Source: Xanthomonas sontii | Lineage (GTDB): Bacteria; Pseudomonadota; Gammaproteobacteria; Xanthomonadales; Xanthomonadaceae | Reading direction: 5' to 3' | Assembly (NCBI RefSeq): GCF_040529055.1 | Contig: NZ_CP132342.1 | Location: forward strand, 3,904,001-3,968,000 | Length of the DNA stretch: 64,000 nt | Shown here: one piece after another, positions 56,591 through 64,000 of the stretch | Position numbering within the stretch: the first letter of the stretch is position 1 | Layout of the letters: the number at the start of each line of letters is the position of its first letter | Notes under the pieces: model-generated | Database searches by the model: none | Told to the model about the DNA's origin: nothing | What the model saw: only the letters and a program-made list of their open reading frames with translations | Made by a program: the position numbers and the translations under genes

Positions 56591-56633
56591 GGATATGCAA
56601 CTTCGTCACGATTACGTGAAATATCCGTTGCAT
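56591..56633 (+). promoter_or_regulatory. Structured 5' leader of the chemoreceptor mRNA
   Basis: Nested inverted repeats lie in the leader: GGATAT with ATATCC, TCACG with CGTGA, and the overlapping alternative ATGCAAC with GTTGCAT. Two pairings share bases and exclude each other. A regulatory role is speculative. Confidence 0.35.
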
Positions 56634-56694
56634 TTCGTATCGGTTACTTATGCCCCCCCCCTGGTACTCCCATTCCCCTTGCTAGGACCAGAGC

Positions 56695-58860
56695 ATGACC
56701 GCTCTTCTGCACCGCTTTAACGTCTCCAGACGCCTCTCCATCGCGTTCGGCCTGCTCATCCTGCTGTCCTGCGGGCTGGTGGTCGGCGGCCTGGTCACCC
56801 TGTCGCAGGCGCGCAGCCAGTTGGACACCGTCGCCCGCCGCACCGTGTCCAGCATCGTCTATACCAACGAAATGCTCGATGCCAGCTCGGACATCGGCAT
56901 CCAGTTGCGCAACATCGTGCTGCCGACCACGCAGGAAGAGAACATCGCCTTCGCCAAGATCATGGTGACGGAACTGCGCCGTTATCGCGAATACTGCACC
57001 AAGCTGTTCGCCATCCCCGCCACCAGCGCGCGCGATCGCGCCTTGCGCGAGCAGATGAACCGGACCTACGCGCAGGCGAGCGAGGTCAACCAGCAAGTGC
57101 TGGAACTGGGCCTGACCTACAAGTCCGACGACGCGATGAAGGTGCTGCTGCAGCAGGCCGCGCCGGCGACTCAACGTTGGCGCGAGGCGATTAGCGCCTA
57201 CGCCAGCTGGCAACGCAACAACGGTGAACAGGCCTACGCCGATGCGACCGCGGTGATGGCGCGCGGCCGCTTCCTGCTGATCGCCGGCGGCCTGGCCGTG
57301 GTGTTGGTCAGCAGCCTGCTGGCCTGGCTGATCACCCGCAGCCTGACCGTGCCGCTGGCCCGCGCCACCCGTGCCGCCGAAGCCATCGCCGACGGCCGTC
57401 TGGACAACGACGTGGCCACCGAGGCGCGCGACGAACCCGGCCGCCTGCTGGTCGCGATGGGCCGCATGCAGACCCAATTGCAGCGCTTCTCCAGCGAAAC
57501 CGCGTTGATGATCGAACTGCATGCCGACAAGGACATGTCCCACCGCATGCCGCAGGACTTCCCGGGCGTGTACGGCGAGCTGAGCAAGGGCATCAACACC
57601 ATGATGTTCGAACACCTGGACGCCATCGTCGATGCCATCGGCGTGCTCAACGAATACGCCAACGGCGACCTGCGCCGCGACGCCCGGCGCCTGCCCGGCA
57701 GCCGCGCGGTGCTGCACGAATCGATGGATGCGGCCAAGGCCAGCCTGCTGGCGATCAATACCGAGATCAAGCGCCTGGCCGCAGCGGCCGCGGCCGGCGA
57801 CTTCAGCGCCCGCGGCGATGCGACCAGTTTCCAGCACGACTTCCGGCTGATGGTGCAGGACCTCAACGCGATGATGGAGGTCAGCGACGTCAATCTGGGC
57901 AAGCTGTCGGCATTGCTGCAGTCCATCGCCGCCGGCGACCTCACCACCCGCATGCATGGCGACTTCCACGGCGTGTTCGCACGGATGCGCGAGGACGCCA
58001 ACGCCACCACCGACCAATTGACCGGCATCGTCGCGCGCATCCAGACCGCGGCCAGCAGCATCAGCGCGGCCGCCGGCGAGATCGCCAGCGGCAACGACGA
58101 CCTGTCGCGCCGCACCGAGCAGCAGGCCGCCAGCCTGGAAGAAACCGCGGCCTCGATGGAAGAGTTGACCTCGACCGTGCGCCAGAACGCCGAACACGCC
58201 CGCCAGGCCAACCAGTTGGCGGTCGGTGCCGCCTCGGTGGCCTCGCAGGGCGGCATGGTGGTGGGCCAGGTGGTCGAAACCATGAGCGGCATCGAGGCCT
58301 CGTCGAAGAAGATCGCCGACATCATCTCGGTGATCGACGGCATCGCCTTCCAGACCAACATCCTGGCACTCAACGCCGCGGTCGAAGCCGCCCGCGCCGG
58401 CGACCAGGGCCGCGGCTTCGCGGTCGTCGCCACCGAAGTCAGGACCCTGGCGCAGCGCTCGGCCAACGCCGCCAAGGAGATCAAGACGCTGATCGACGAG
58501 TCGGTCGGCCGCGTCGCCGAGGGGTCCGCTCTCGTCGACCAGGCCGGCAAGACCATGCAGGAGATCGTGGGCTCGGTGCAGCGGGTGACCGACATCATGG
58601 GCGAGATCTCGGCGGCGTCGCAGGAACAGTCGGCGGGCATCGAGCAAGTCAACCAGACCGTCACCCAGATGGACGAGGCCACCCAGCAGAATGCGGCACT
58701 GGTGGAGGAAGCCACGGCGGCGGCGCGCTCGATGGAAGACCAGGCCGGCCAACTCACCCAGGCGGTGGCGCTGTTCAAGATCGACACCCGCAGTACCGCG
58801 ACGCGCAGCGCAGCAGCGCCACGCACGCGCGCGGCCGACGTGCTCGACCCCGCGGCCTGA
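56695..58860 (+). CDS. Methyl-accepting chemotaxis protein
   Basis: 721 residues: transmembrane helix 1 (~16-38), a periplasmic four-helix ligand-binding domain (~40-190), helix 2 (~195-217), a HAMP domain and further HAMP-like repeats (for example [29 protein letters not shown]), then the methylation and signalling region with the hairpin tip around [22 protein letters not shown] in the usual order. There is no C-terminal CheR-docking pentapeptide (it ends VLDPAA). The ligand is unknown. A sigma-28-like promoter precedes it, as for motility class III genes. Confidence 0.94.
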   Translation: MTALLHRFNVSRRLSIAFGLLILLSCGLVVGGLVTLSQARSQLDTVARRTVSSIVYTNEMLDASSDIGIQLRNIVLPTTQEENIAFAKIMVTELRRYREYCTKLFAIPATSARDRALREQMNRTYAQASEVNQQVLELGLTYKSDDAMKVLLQQAAPATQRWREAISAYASWQRNNGEQAYADATAVMARGRFLLIAGGLAVVLVSSLLAWLITRSLTVPLARATRAAEAIADGRLDNDVATEARDEPGRLLVAMGRMQTQLQRFSSETALMIELHADKDMSHRMPQDFPGVYGELSKGINTMMFEHLDAIVDAIGVLNEYANGDLRRDARRLPGSRAVLHESMDAAKASLLAINTEIKRLAAAAAAGDFSARGDATSFQHDFRLMVQDLNAMMEVSDVNLGKLSALLQSIAAGDLTTRMHGDFHGVFARMREDANATTDQLTGIVARIQTAASSISAAAGEIASGNDDLSRRTEQQAASLEETAASMEELTSTVRQNAEHARQANQLAVGAASVASQGGMVVGQVVETMSGIEASSKKIADIISVIDGIAFQTNILALNAAVEAARAGDQGRGFAVVATEVRTLAQRSANAAKEIKTLIDESVGRVAEGSALVDQAGKTMQEIVGSVQRVTDIMGEISAASQEQSAGIEQVNQTVTQMDEATQQNAALVEEATAAARSMEDQAGQLTQAVALFKIDTRSTATRSAAAPRTRAADVLDPAA

Positions 58861-58984
58861 GTCGCCTCGGCACGGCGGGTGATGCGCCTTCCCGGCGCGT
58901 CACCCGCCGCGCGCTGGCGCCCACACCTGGCGGCGCCGGAGCCGGCTGCGGCACACTGTGCGCCTCCCCCTTGCGAGCGCGCCC

Positions 58985-59617
58985 ATGAAGATCGTCGAAG
59001 TCCGTCACCCGCTGGTACAGCACAAGATCGGCCTGTTGCGCGACGCGGCGCTGAGCACCAAGGGCTTCCGCGAACTGGTCACCGAGCTGGGCACCCTGCT
59101 CGGCTACGAGGCCACCGCCGACCTGGAGACCGAGACCCACACCATGGAGGGTTGGGCCGGCCCGACCCAGGTACAGCGCATCGCCGGCGCCAAGATCACC
59201 CTGGTGCCGATCCTGCGTGCCGGGCTGGGCATGCTGCCCGGCGTGCTGGCGCTGATTCCCGCGGCACGCGTCAGCGTGGTCGGCCTGCAGCGCGACGAGG
59301 AGACACTGCAACCGGTGCCCTACTTCGAACGTCTCACCGGACGACTGGAGGAGCGCGACGCGCTGATCCTGGATCCGATGCTGGCCACCGGCGGCACCCT
59401 CATCGCCACCGTGGACATGCTCAAGCGCGCCGGCGCGCGGCGGATCAAGGGCATCTTCCTGGTCGCCGCGCCGGAGGGCCTGCAGGCGCTGGAAGCGGCG
59501 CATCCGGACGTGGAGGTGTACACCGCCGCCATCGACGACCATCTCAACGAGAAGGGCTACATCCTGCCAGGCCTGGGCGACGCCGGCGACCGCATCTTCG
59601 GCACCCGCCTGGGCTAG
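58985..59617 (+). CDS. upp: Uracil phosphoribosyltransferase
   Basis: 210 residues, the family length. It converts uracil and PRPP to UMP in pyrimidine salvage. The PRPP loop is [18 protein letters not shown] and the uracil-binding C-terminus [16 protein letters not shown] is complete. The start [13 protein letters not shown] after ATG 58985 is typical. The stop codon TAG is formed by the first bases of the following MITE-like element. Confidence 0.96.
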   Translation: MKIVEVRHPLVQHKIGLLRDAALSTKGFRELVTELGTLLGYEATADLETETHTMEGWAGPTQVQRIAGAKITLVPILRAGLGMLPGVLALIPAARVSVVGLQRDEETLQPVPYFERLTGRLEERDALILDPMLATGGTLIATVDMLKRAGARRIKGIFLVAAPEGLQALEAAHPDVEVYTAAIDDHLNEKGYILPGLGDAGDRIFGTRLG

Positions 59618-59883
59618 GGCGTGTCATCAATCCCCGAGCATGCCGCGCCGCGGTTGCGCATGCCTGTGGCAAGGAAGAACGAGGAAGTGGATGTGCGTCC
59701 ACGCCCGAGCGATAACCCGGCCATGGGCGCGCGCAATCGCGGCCCTTCGGGTTGGGCCTGGCAGGCGCGCTGCCGGCGCCGCGCGGCTTGACCTGACGGC
59801 CAGTCAGGCGCTGCGCCACGCAACGCCGGCAGCGCGCCTGCCAGACCCAACGCGGCATACTCGGGAATCGGTGACACGCCCTA
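59615..59883. mobile_element. MITE-like element, 269 bp, starting at the upp stop codon
   Basis: The ends are inverted repeats (TAGGGCGTGTCA at 59615-59626, TGACACGCCCTA at 59872-59883) continuing, with mismatches, for about 32 bp. CTAG and CTAA at the edges suit an IS5-type YTAR target. The inside has a second pair of arms (GGGTTGGGCCTGGCAGGC and its partner near 59830). No transposase is encoded. It supplies the last codon and probably the terminator of upp. Confidence 0.75.
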
Positions 59884-59909
59884 AGCGGCGCCATCCGCGC
59901 CGTCCAGCA

Positions 59910-61640
59910 TCAGCGCTGCAGTACCTGCAGCGCGGCGCTCACGTACACCAGCGGCGCATTCCAGTTGATCGCCACTTCGTTGGTGGCGTAGCTGCATTCC
60001 TTGTCCAGGTACGACAGCGCCGGCAGCGACGACGTGTAAGCGTGCTTGCACGCGTCGGCGTCCTGCTGCCCCGGCTGCGGACCGCCCACCAGCCATCCCG
60101 GCACCGGCGTGGCGACGCCGTCGGCGATGGAGATGCGATGGTGGATGTGCATCGGCGAGCGCGCGCCGATGCCGGTGACGAAGGACATGCCCAGCGGGTT
60201 GCGGCCGAGCACGTAGTCCAGCTGCGACTGCGCGGCCTGCAGGTATTCGGGCTTGTGCTGCAACTGGTAGGCCTGCAGCAGCATCATGGCCTGGTTCATC
60301 GCGGTGGCGTTGCTGCCCCAGTGGAAATCGGCGTCGCGCATGGTCACGCGCCAGGCCGAGCCCTGCCACACCTGCACCAGGTGATCGGCCAGGCCCTCGA
60401 TCTCGTCGGCGATGCGCGCCTGGTCGGCACGCGGGGTCAGCCGCGCGCGGTGCTGCGCCAGCGACATCCACGCCAGCCCGCCGACCTGACGCCAGTCGGG
60501 CACGCTGGCCGGCACCTTGCGCGCCATCGCCGCCTCGTAGAAGGCGTCGTCGGCGGTAGCCAGATACAACTCGGTCGCGGCCCAGGCGAACTCGTCGTCG
60601 AACTCGGTGTCGTCGTAGGCGCCGGTGTGCACGTCGTCCGGCTGCCGGTAGGCCACGTCCGGATGCGCCTGCGCCCAGGCCCAGGCGCGCCGCGACGCCT
60701 CCAGCATGCGCGTGGAGATGCCGCCGAACTGCGCGTCGTACGGCGCGTAGATGCGGCTGGCCTGGGCCATCACCGCAGCGAAGTCGAGCGTGGCCGCGGT
60801 GCTCTTTTGCACCACGTAGCGTGGTGCGCGCGCCTGGTCCGGCATCTGCATGCCGGCGAAGTCCAGGTTGGTGAGCTTGTGGTACACGCCGCCGTCGTGC
60901 GGATCCTGCATCGCCAGCAGCCACTGCAGGTTCCAGTCGACCTCGCGCAGGATGTCCGGCACGTCGCCGCCGCTGTCGGGAATGCCTTCCGGGTGCGCGC
61001 TGAAGTAGGTGGGGAACTGTTCGTAGGCGGCCAGCAGGGTATAGACGGTGATGCCGGAGCTGACCACGTACTTGTTGTAGTCGCCGGCGTCGTACCAGCC
61101 CTTGGGCGCGGCGATCACGGTGCCGGCCGGGCGCTCCGGCGAGGCCGCCGAGGCATGCACCAGCACGCGGTCGTCGGGATGGCCGGCAGCGCGCGCGTGG
61201 CGGCCGGCGTAAGTGCCGTCCAGCGCGGTGCTGGCGCGGTTGTAGTAGTAGGCCTTGAGCGCGGCGCGCGACAGCGCGTTGTAGGCGTCTTCGCCGATGG
61301 CGAAGCTATCCGAGGGCGGCAGGCCGTCGACCTGCAGGCGGTAGCGGCCCGGCGTGCGCAACGCGGAGAAATCGGCGATGCGCACGGTCTGCTGCGCCGG
61401 CGGCCATGCCGCGGCGGCGCCGAGGGTGCCGCGCAGCACCACCTCGTCGCTGTCGGCGCGCACAATTGAGAACGCGTCGCCATGCCCATCCGGCACCACC
61501 GCCAGCTTGCTCGCGGCAGGCAGGAAACCGACCTGGTTCAGGCGGATCGGCGACGGCACGGTGGTGTCGGCATGCGAGGTGCAGCCGCCCAGCAACAGGC
61601 AGGCGAGGAACAGGCAGGACAGGGCATGGGGCAGCTTCAT
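59910..61640 (-). CDS. GH9 family endoglucanase, lipoprotein
   Basis: 576 residues. A lipoprotein signal ends LLGGC (Cys20). An N-terminal Ig-like CelD domain (IRLNQVGFLPAASKLAVV) precedes a GH9 (alpha/alpha)6 barrel. The catalytic Asp pair is in GWYDAGDYNKYVV, His in MHIHHRIS, and the acid Glu is near YATNEVAINWNAPL. It cleaves cellulose or mixed-linkage glucans at the outer membrane, suited to a plant pathogen. ATG 61640 opens the signal. It is divergent from the efflux operon. Confidence 0.93.
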   Translation of the reverse strand: MKLPHALSCLFLACLLLGGCTSHADTTVPSPIRLNQVGFLPAASKLAVVPDGHGDAFSIVRADSDEVVLRGTLGAAAAWPPAQQTVRIADFSALRTPGRYRLQVDGLPPSDSFAIGEDAYNALSRAALKAYYYNRASTALDGTYAGRHARAAGHPDDRVLVHASAASPERPAGTVIAAPKGWYDAGDYNKYVVSSGITVYTLLAAYEQFPTYFSAHPEGIPDSGGDVPDILREVDWNLQWLLAMQDPHDGGVYHKLTNLDFAGMQMPDQARAPRYVVQKSTAATLDFAAVMAQASRIYAPYDAQFGGISTRMLEASRRAWAWAQAHPDVAYRQPDDVHTGAYDDTEFDDEFAWAATELYLATADDAFYEAAMARKVPASVPDWRQVGGLAWMSLAQHRARLTPRADQARIADEIEGLADHLVQVWQGSAWRVTMRDADFHWGSNATAMNQAMMLLQAYQLQHKPEYLQAAQSQLDYVLGRNPLGMSFVTGIGARSPMHIHHRISIADGVATPVPGWLVGGPQPGQQDADACKHAYTSSLPALSYLDKECSYATNEVAINWNAPLVYVSAALQVLQR

Positions 61641-61827
61641 GCGCCGATACTGGCCGGCCATGATGACGGCTGCAAGCGCCACGTTGCGGACGCGCTGGCA
61701 GCGGTTCAAGACGCGGCGTTGGACGGCCGCATGCTGCGTTTCTGACAGCGCCGTCAGTGAGGCGTCAGCGTGGGGTCGCCATGCGGCGCCTACGGTGACG
61801 GCCTGTCCCCGCTGCCGGCGCCGCCCC

Positions 61828-63315
61828 GTGACCGCCCTGCCCCCACCGCCCGTTTCCCGCCGCGTGGTACCGCTCGTGCCGCTGCTGAGTGTGCTGCTGC
61901 TCGGCGGCTGCATGGTCGGCCCGGACTACGTGCGCCCGGCGCCGCCGGCCGCCGCGCAGCAGCCGTTCGAAGAGGCCGACGGCCGCTGGACGCCCGCCGC
62001 ACCGGCCGCGGCCGACCCGGAAGTGGCATGGTGGACCCGCTATGGCGATCCGCAGCTGGACACCCTGGTCGAACAGGCCGACCGCGCCAACCAGACCCTG
62101 CGCCAGGCCGAGGCGCGCTATCGGCAGGCGCAGGCGCTGGTCGGCAGCGCGCGGGCGGCCGAGGCGCCGTCGCTGGGCGTGCAGGCCGCGGCCACGCGCG
62201 AGCGCAGCGTCACCCCCAAGCCGGGGCTGCGCGACGCCGATACGCTGGGGCTCAGCGCCAGTTGGGAGCCGGACTTCTGGGGCAAGGTCCGACGCAGCGT
62301 CGAACAGGCCGGCGACAACGCCCAGGCCAGCGCCGCCGACCTGGCGCAGGCGCGGCTGTCGCTGCAGGCCGCGGTGGTCGCCGATTACCTGCAGCTGCGC
62401 TTCGACGACCAGACCCTGGCGCTGTACCAGCGCACCCTGGCCGGCTATCGCGACGCGCTGCGGCTGACCCAGGCCCGTGTGCGCGCGGGAGTCGCCAGCG
62501 CCGCCGATGTGGCCGCGGCCGAAGCAACCCTGCACAGCACCGAAGCCGCATCGACCGATCTGGCGCTGTCGCGACGGCAACTGGATCACGCGCTGGCGGT
62601 GCTGCTCGGCCGAACCCCTTCCGAGTTCTCGCTGGCGGCCAGCGACGCACCGCTGCCGGCGCTGCCGCCGACGCCGGAGGCCCTGCCCTCGATGCTGCTG
62701 CAGCGGCGCCCGGACATCGCCGGCGCCGAACGGCGCATGGCCGCGGCCAACGCCGGCATCGGCATCGCCGTGGCGGCGTGGTTCCCGACTCTGTCGCTGA
62801 GCGCCAGCGGCGGCTACGACGGCGCCGGGCTGGCCTCGCTGCTGAGCGTGCCGAACCAAGTCTGGGCGGTGGGCGCGGCGCTGGCCGGCACGCTGTTCGA
62901 CGGCGGCGCCCGCCACGCGCAACGCGCGCAGGCGCAAGCCAGCTTCGATGCGGCCGCGGCCAGCTACCGGCAAACCGTGTTGAGCGCGTTCCAAAGCGTG
63001 GAGGACCAGCTCGCCGCCGCACGCGAACTGGCGCGCGAACAGCAGCAACAGCGCAGCGCCGCCGACGCCGCGCAACAGGCCGAACGCGTGCTGATGGACC
63101 AGTACCGCGCCGGCACTGCGCTGTACAGCGCCGTCATCACCGCGCAGGCCAACGCGCTGGACGCGCAACGCACCCTGCTGCAGGTGCAATCGCGCCAGTT
63201 CGGCGCCCAGGTCGCGCTGCTGGTCGCGCTGGGCGGCGACTGGGACAGCGCCCGTCTCCCCGCCGTGCGCGGCGCCTCGCCGGGCGCCACGCCGGCTCCT
63301 GTCCTCCCGGAGTAG
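61828..63315 (+). CDS. NodT family outer-membrane efflux lipoprotein
   Basis: 495 residues. A lipoprotein signal ends LLLGGC (Cys28). Two OEP repeats follow with SWEPDFWGKVRRSVEQAG and RRPDIAGAERRMAAANAGIG, both standard in NodT/OprM proteins. Long helices form the periplasmic tunnel. It pairs with the RND adaptor gene three bases downstream. GTG 61828 is chosen to give a positively charged n-region; GTG 61864 is an alternative. Confidence 0.9.
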   Translation: MTALPPPPVSRRVVPLVPLLSVLLLGGCMVGPDYVRPAPPAAAQQPFEEADGRWTPAAPAAADPEVAWWTRYGDPQLDTLVEQADRANQTLRQAEARYRQAQALVGSARAAEAPSLGVQAAATRERSVTPKPGLRDADTLGLSASWEPDFWGKVRRSVEQAGDNAQASAADLAQARLSLQAAVVADYLQLRFDDQTLALYQRTLAGYRDALRLTQARVRAGVASAADVAAAEATLHSTEAASTDLALSRRQLDHALAVLLGRTPSEFSLAASDAPLPALPPTPEALPSMLLQRRPDIAGAERRMAAANAGIGIAVAAWFPTLSLSASGGYDGAGLASLLSVPNQVWAVGAALAGTLFDGGARHAQRAQAQASFDAAAASYRQTVLSAFQSVEDQLAAARELAREQQQQRSAADAAQQAERVLMDQYRAGTALYSAVITAQANALDAQRTLLQVQSRQFGAQVALLVALGGDWDSARLPAVRGASPGATPAPVLPE

Positions 63316-63318
63316 CCC

Positions 63319-64000
63319 ATGTCCACCGCCGCGCCCACCCGCCCTGCCGATCCGCCACCGCGCCATGCCATGCCACGGCGGCGCTGGCCATTCGTCGCCG
63401 CCGCAGTGCTGGTCGCGCTGCTGCTGGCGGTGTGGTTGCGCCCGCGCCATGCACCGACCAAGGCCACGCCGCCGGTGCCGGTGACCAGCGCGCCGGTGCT
63501 GCGCAAGGACGTGCCGATCCGCCAGACCGGGATCGGCACGGTGCTGCCGATCGCCTCGGTGACCGTGCACTCGCGCATCGATGGGCAACTGATCGACGTG
63601 GGCTTCAGCGAAGGCCAGGACGTCAAGGCCGGGCAGGTGCTGGCGCGGCTGGATCCGCGCACCGACCAGGCGCAACTGGCCGCGGCCACCGCGCAACTGG
63701 CGAAGGACAAGGCACAGCTGGGCAATGCGCAGGCCGACCTGCAGCGCTACACGCAACTGCTGCAGGACAACGCCACCACCCGCCAGACCCTGGACACGCA
63801 GAAGGCGCTGGTCACGCAACTGCGCGCCACCCTGCAGAGCGATGCGGCGGCGATCGACAACGCGCGGGTGCAACTGGACTTCACCACCATCCGCGCACCG
63901 ATCGACGGCCGCGCCGGCGCGCGCCTGGTCGATCCGGGCAACATCGTCCACGCCAGCGATGCCGGCGGCCTGGTGGTGCTGAACCAGATCGACCCGATCG
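63319..64000 (+). CDS. RND efflux periplasmic adaptor (MdtA-like), cut by window end
   Basis: The first 227 residues are present; the frame runs off the window. A basic N-terminus and one membrane helix (FVAAAVLVALLLAVWL) lead to a lipoyl half (VTVHSRIDGQLIDVGFSEGQ, VKAGQVLARLDP), a coiled-coil hairpin (to ~residue 185) and the second lipoyl half (TTIRAPIDGRAGARLVDPGN). It bridges an RND pump and the NodT channel. It starts three bases after the NodT stop; the pump gene is expected downstream. Confidence 0.92.
   Translation, partial: MSTAAPTRPADPPPRHAMPRRRWPFVAAAVLVALLLAVWLRPRHAPTKATPPVPVTSAPVLRKDVPIRQTGIGTVLPIASVTVHSRIDGQLIDVGFSEGQDVKAGQVLARLDPRTDQAQLAAATAQLAKDKAQLGNAQADLQRYTQLLQDNATTRQTLDTQKALVTQLRATLQSDAAAIDNARVQLDFTTIRAPIDGRAGARLVDPGNIVHASDAGGLVVLNQIDPI

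Noticed and set aside
58879..59715. ORF overlapping upp in another frame
   Set aside because: Arg/Gly-rich shadow; upp is complete and conserved.

Overview
The window is chromosomal DNA of a Xanthomonas or very close xanthomonad. The signs are: high GC; the murD2/murL glutamate-epimerisation route to peptidoglycan; a fused aspartate kinase/diaminopimelate decarboxylase; an XVIPCD-tailed effector of the Xanthomonadales bacteria-killing type IV system; several S9 prolyl-oligopeptidase-like peptidases; and the dense GGGATT, CCTCTCCC and GGCTTCAGCC intergenic repeats of this genus. No rRNA, tRNA or CRISPR array was seen.

Layout. 1-16949 is largely a peptide-use and transport region: pirin, cstA with its small partner gene, a HAD phosphatase, a lipoprotein/lipase pair that looks like an immunity-effector couple, a DUF819 membrane protein, an S9 peptidase, an OPT transporter and a POT-type peptide symporter. 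Much of the intergenic space is repetitive, including six tandem units of about 142 bp. 17130-21563 holds the most unusual locus: a 54-residue peptide gene, an asparagine-synthetase-like gene without a glutaminase Cys, and a tiny trailing ORF. It is flanked by an intact S9 peptidase and by a decayed fragment of a related one, and resembles a reduced lasso-type RiPP cassette. 21775-31634 is a self-contained sugar-oxidation regulon: a LacI repressor, two convergent operons and two matching palindromic operators. Its GMC dehydrogenase, Tat-borne small subunit, cytochrome c, DUF1080 hydrolase, Gfo/Idh protein, three isomerase-like proteins and MFS carrier fit 3-keto-glycoside catabolism.

32359-43972 carries ssb, a polyprenyl diphosphate synthase gene, an IS481-family element splitting a small helix-hairpin-helix gene, a dienelactone hydrolase, and a four-gene overlapping operon (lysine/DAP fusion enzyme, membrane protein, murL, murD2) that links DAP supply to peptidoglycan precursors. 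A decayed phzF copy lies beside an intact one. 44021-49772 has envelope and stress genes and a bacterial SET-domain protein. 49908-56363 is the SUF iron-sulfur operon with its Rrf2 regulator, a GNAT and a Rieske protein. 56547-64000 has a chemoreceptor behind a sigma-28-like promoter, upp, a MITE-like element that begins at the upp stop codon, a GH9 cellulase lipoprotein, and the start of a NodT/RND efflux operon cut by the window edge.

Coordinates and motifs were read by eye from the sequence. Family names come from recognised motifs, not from searches. Where the first codon was ambiguous, the start was chosen from ribosome-binding sites, signal peptides and known family N-termini.
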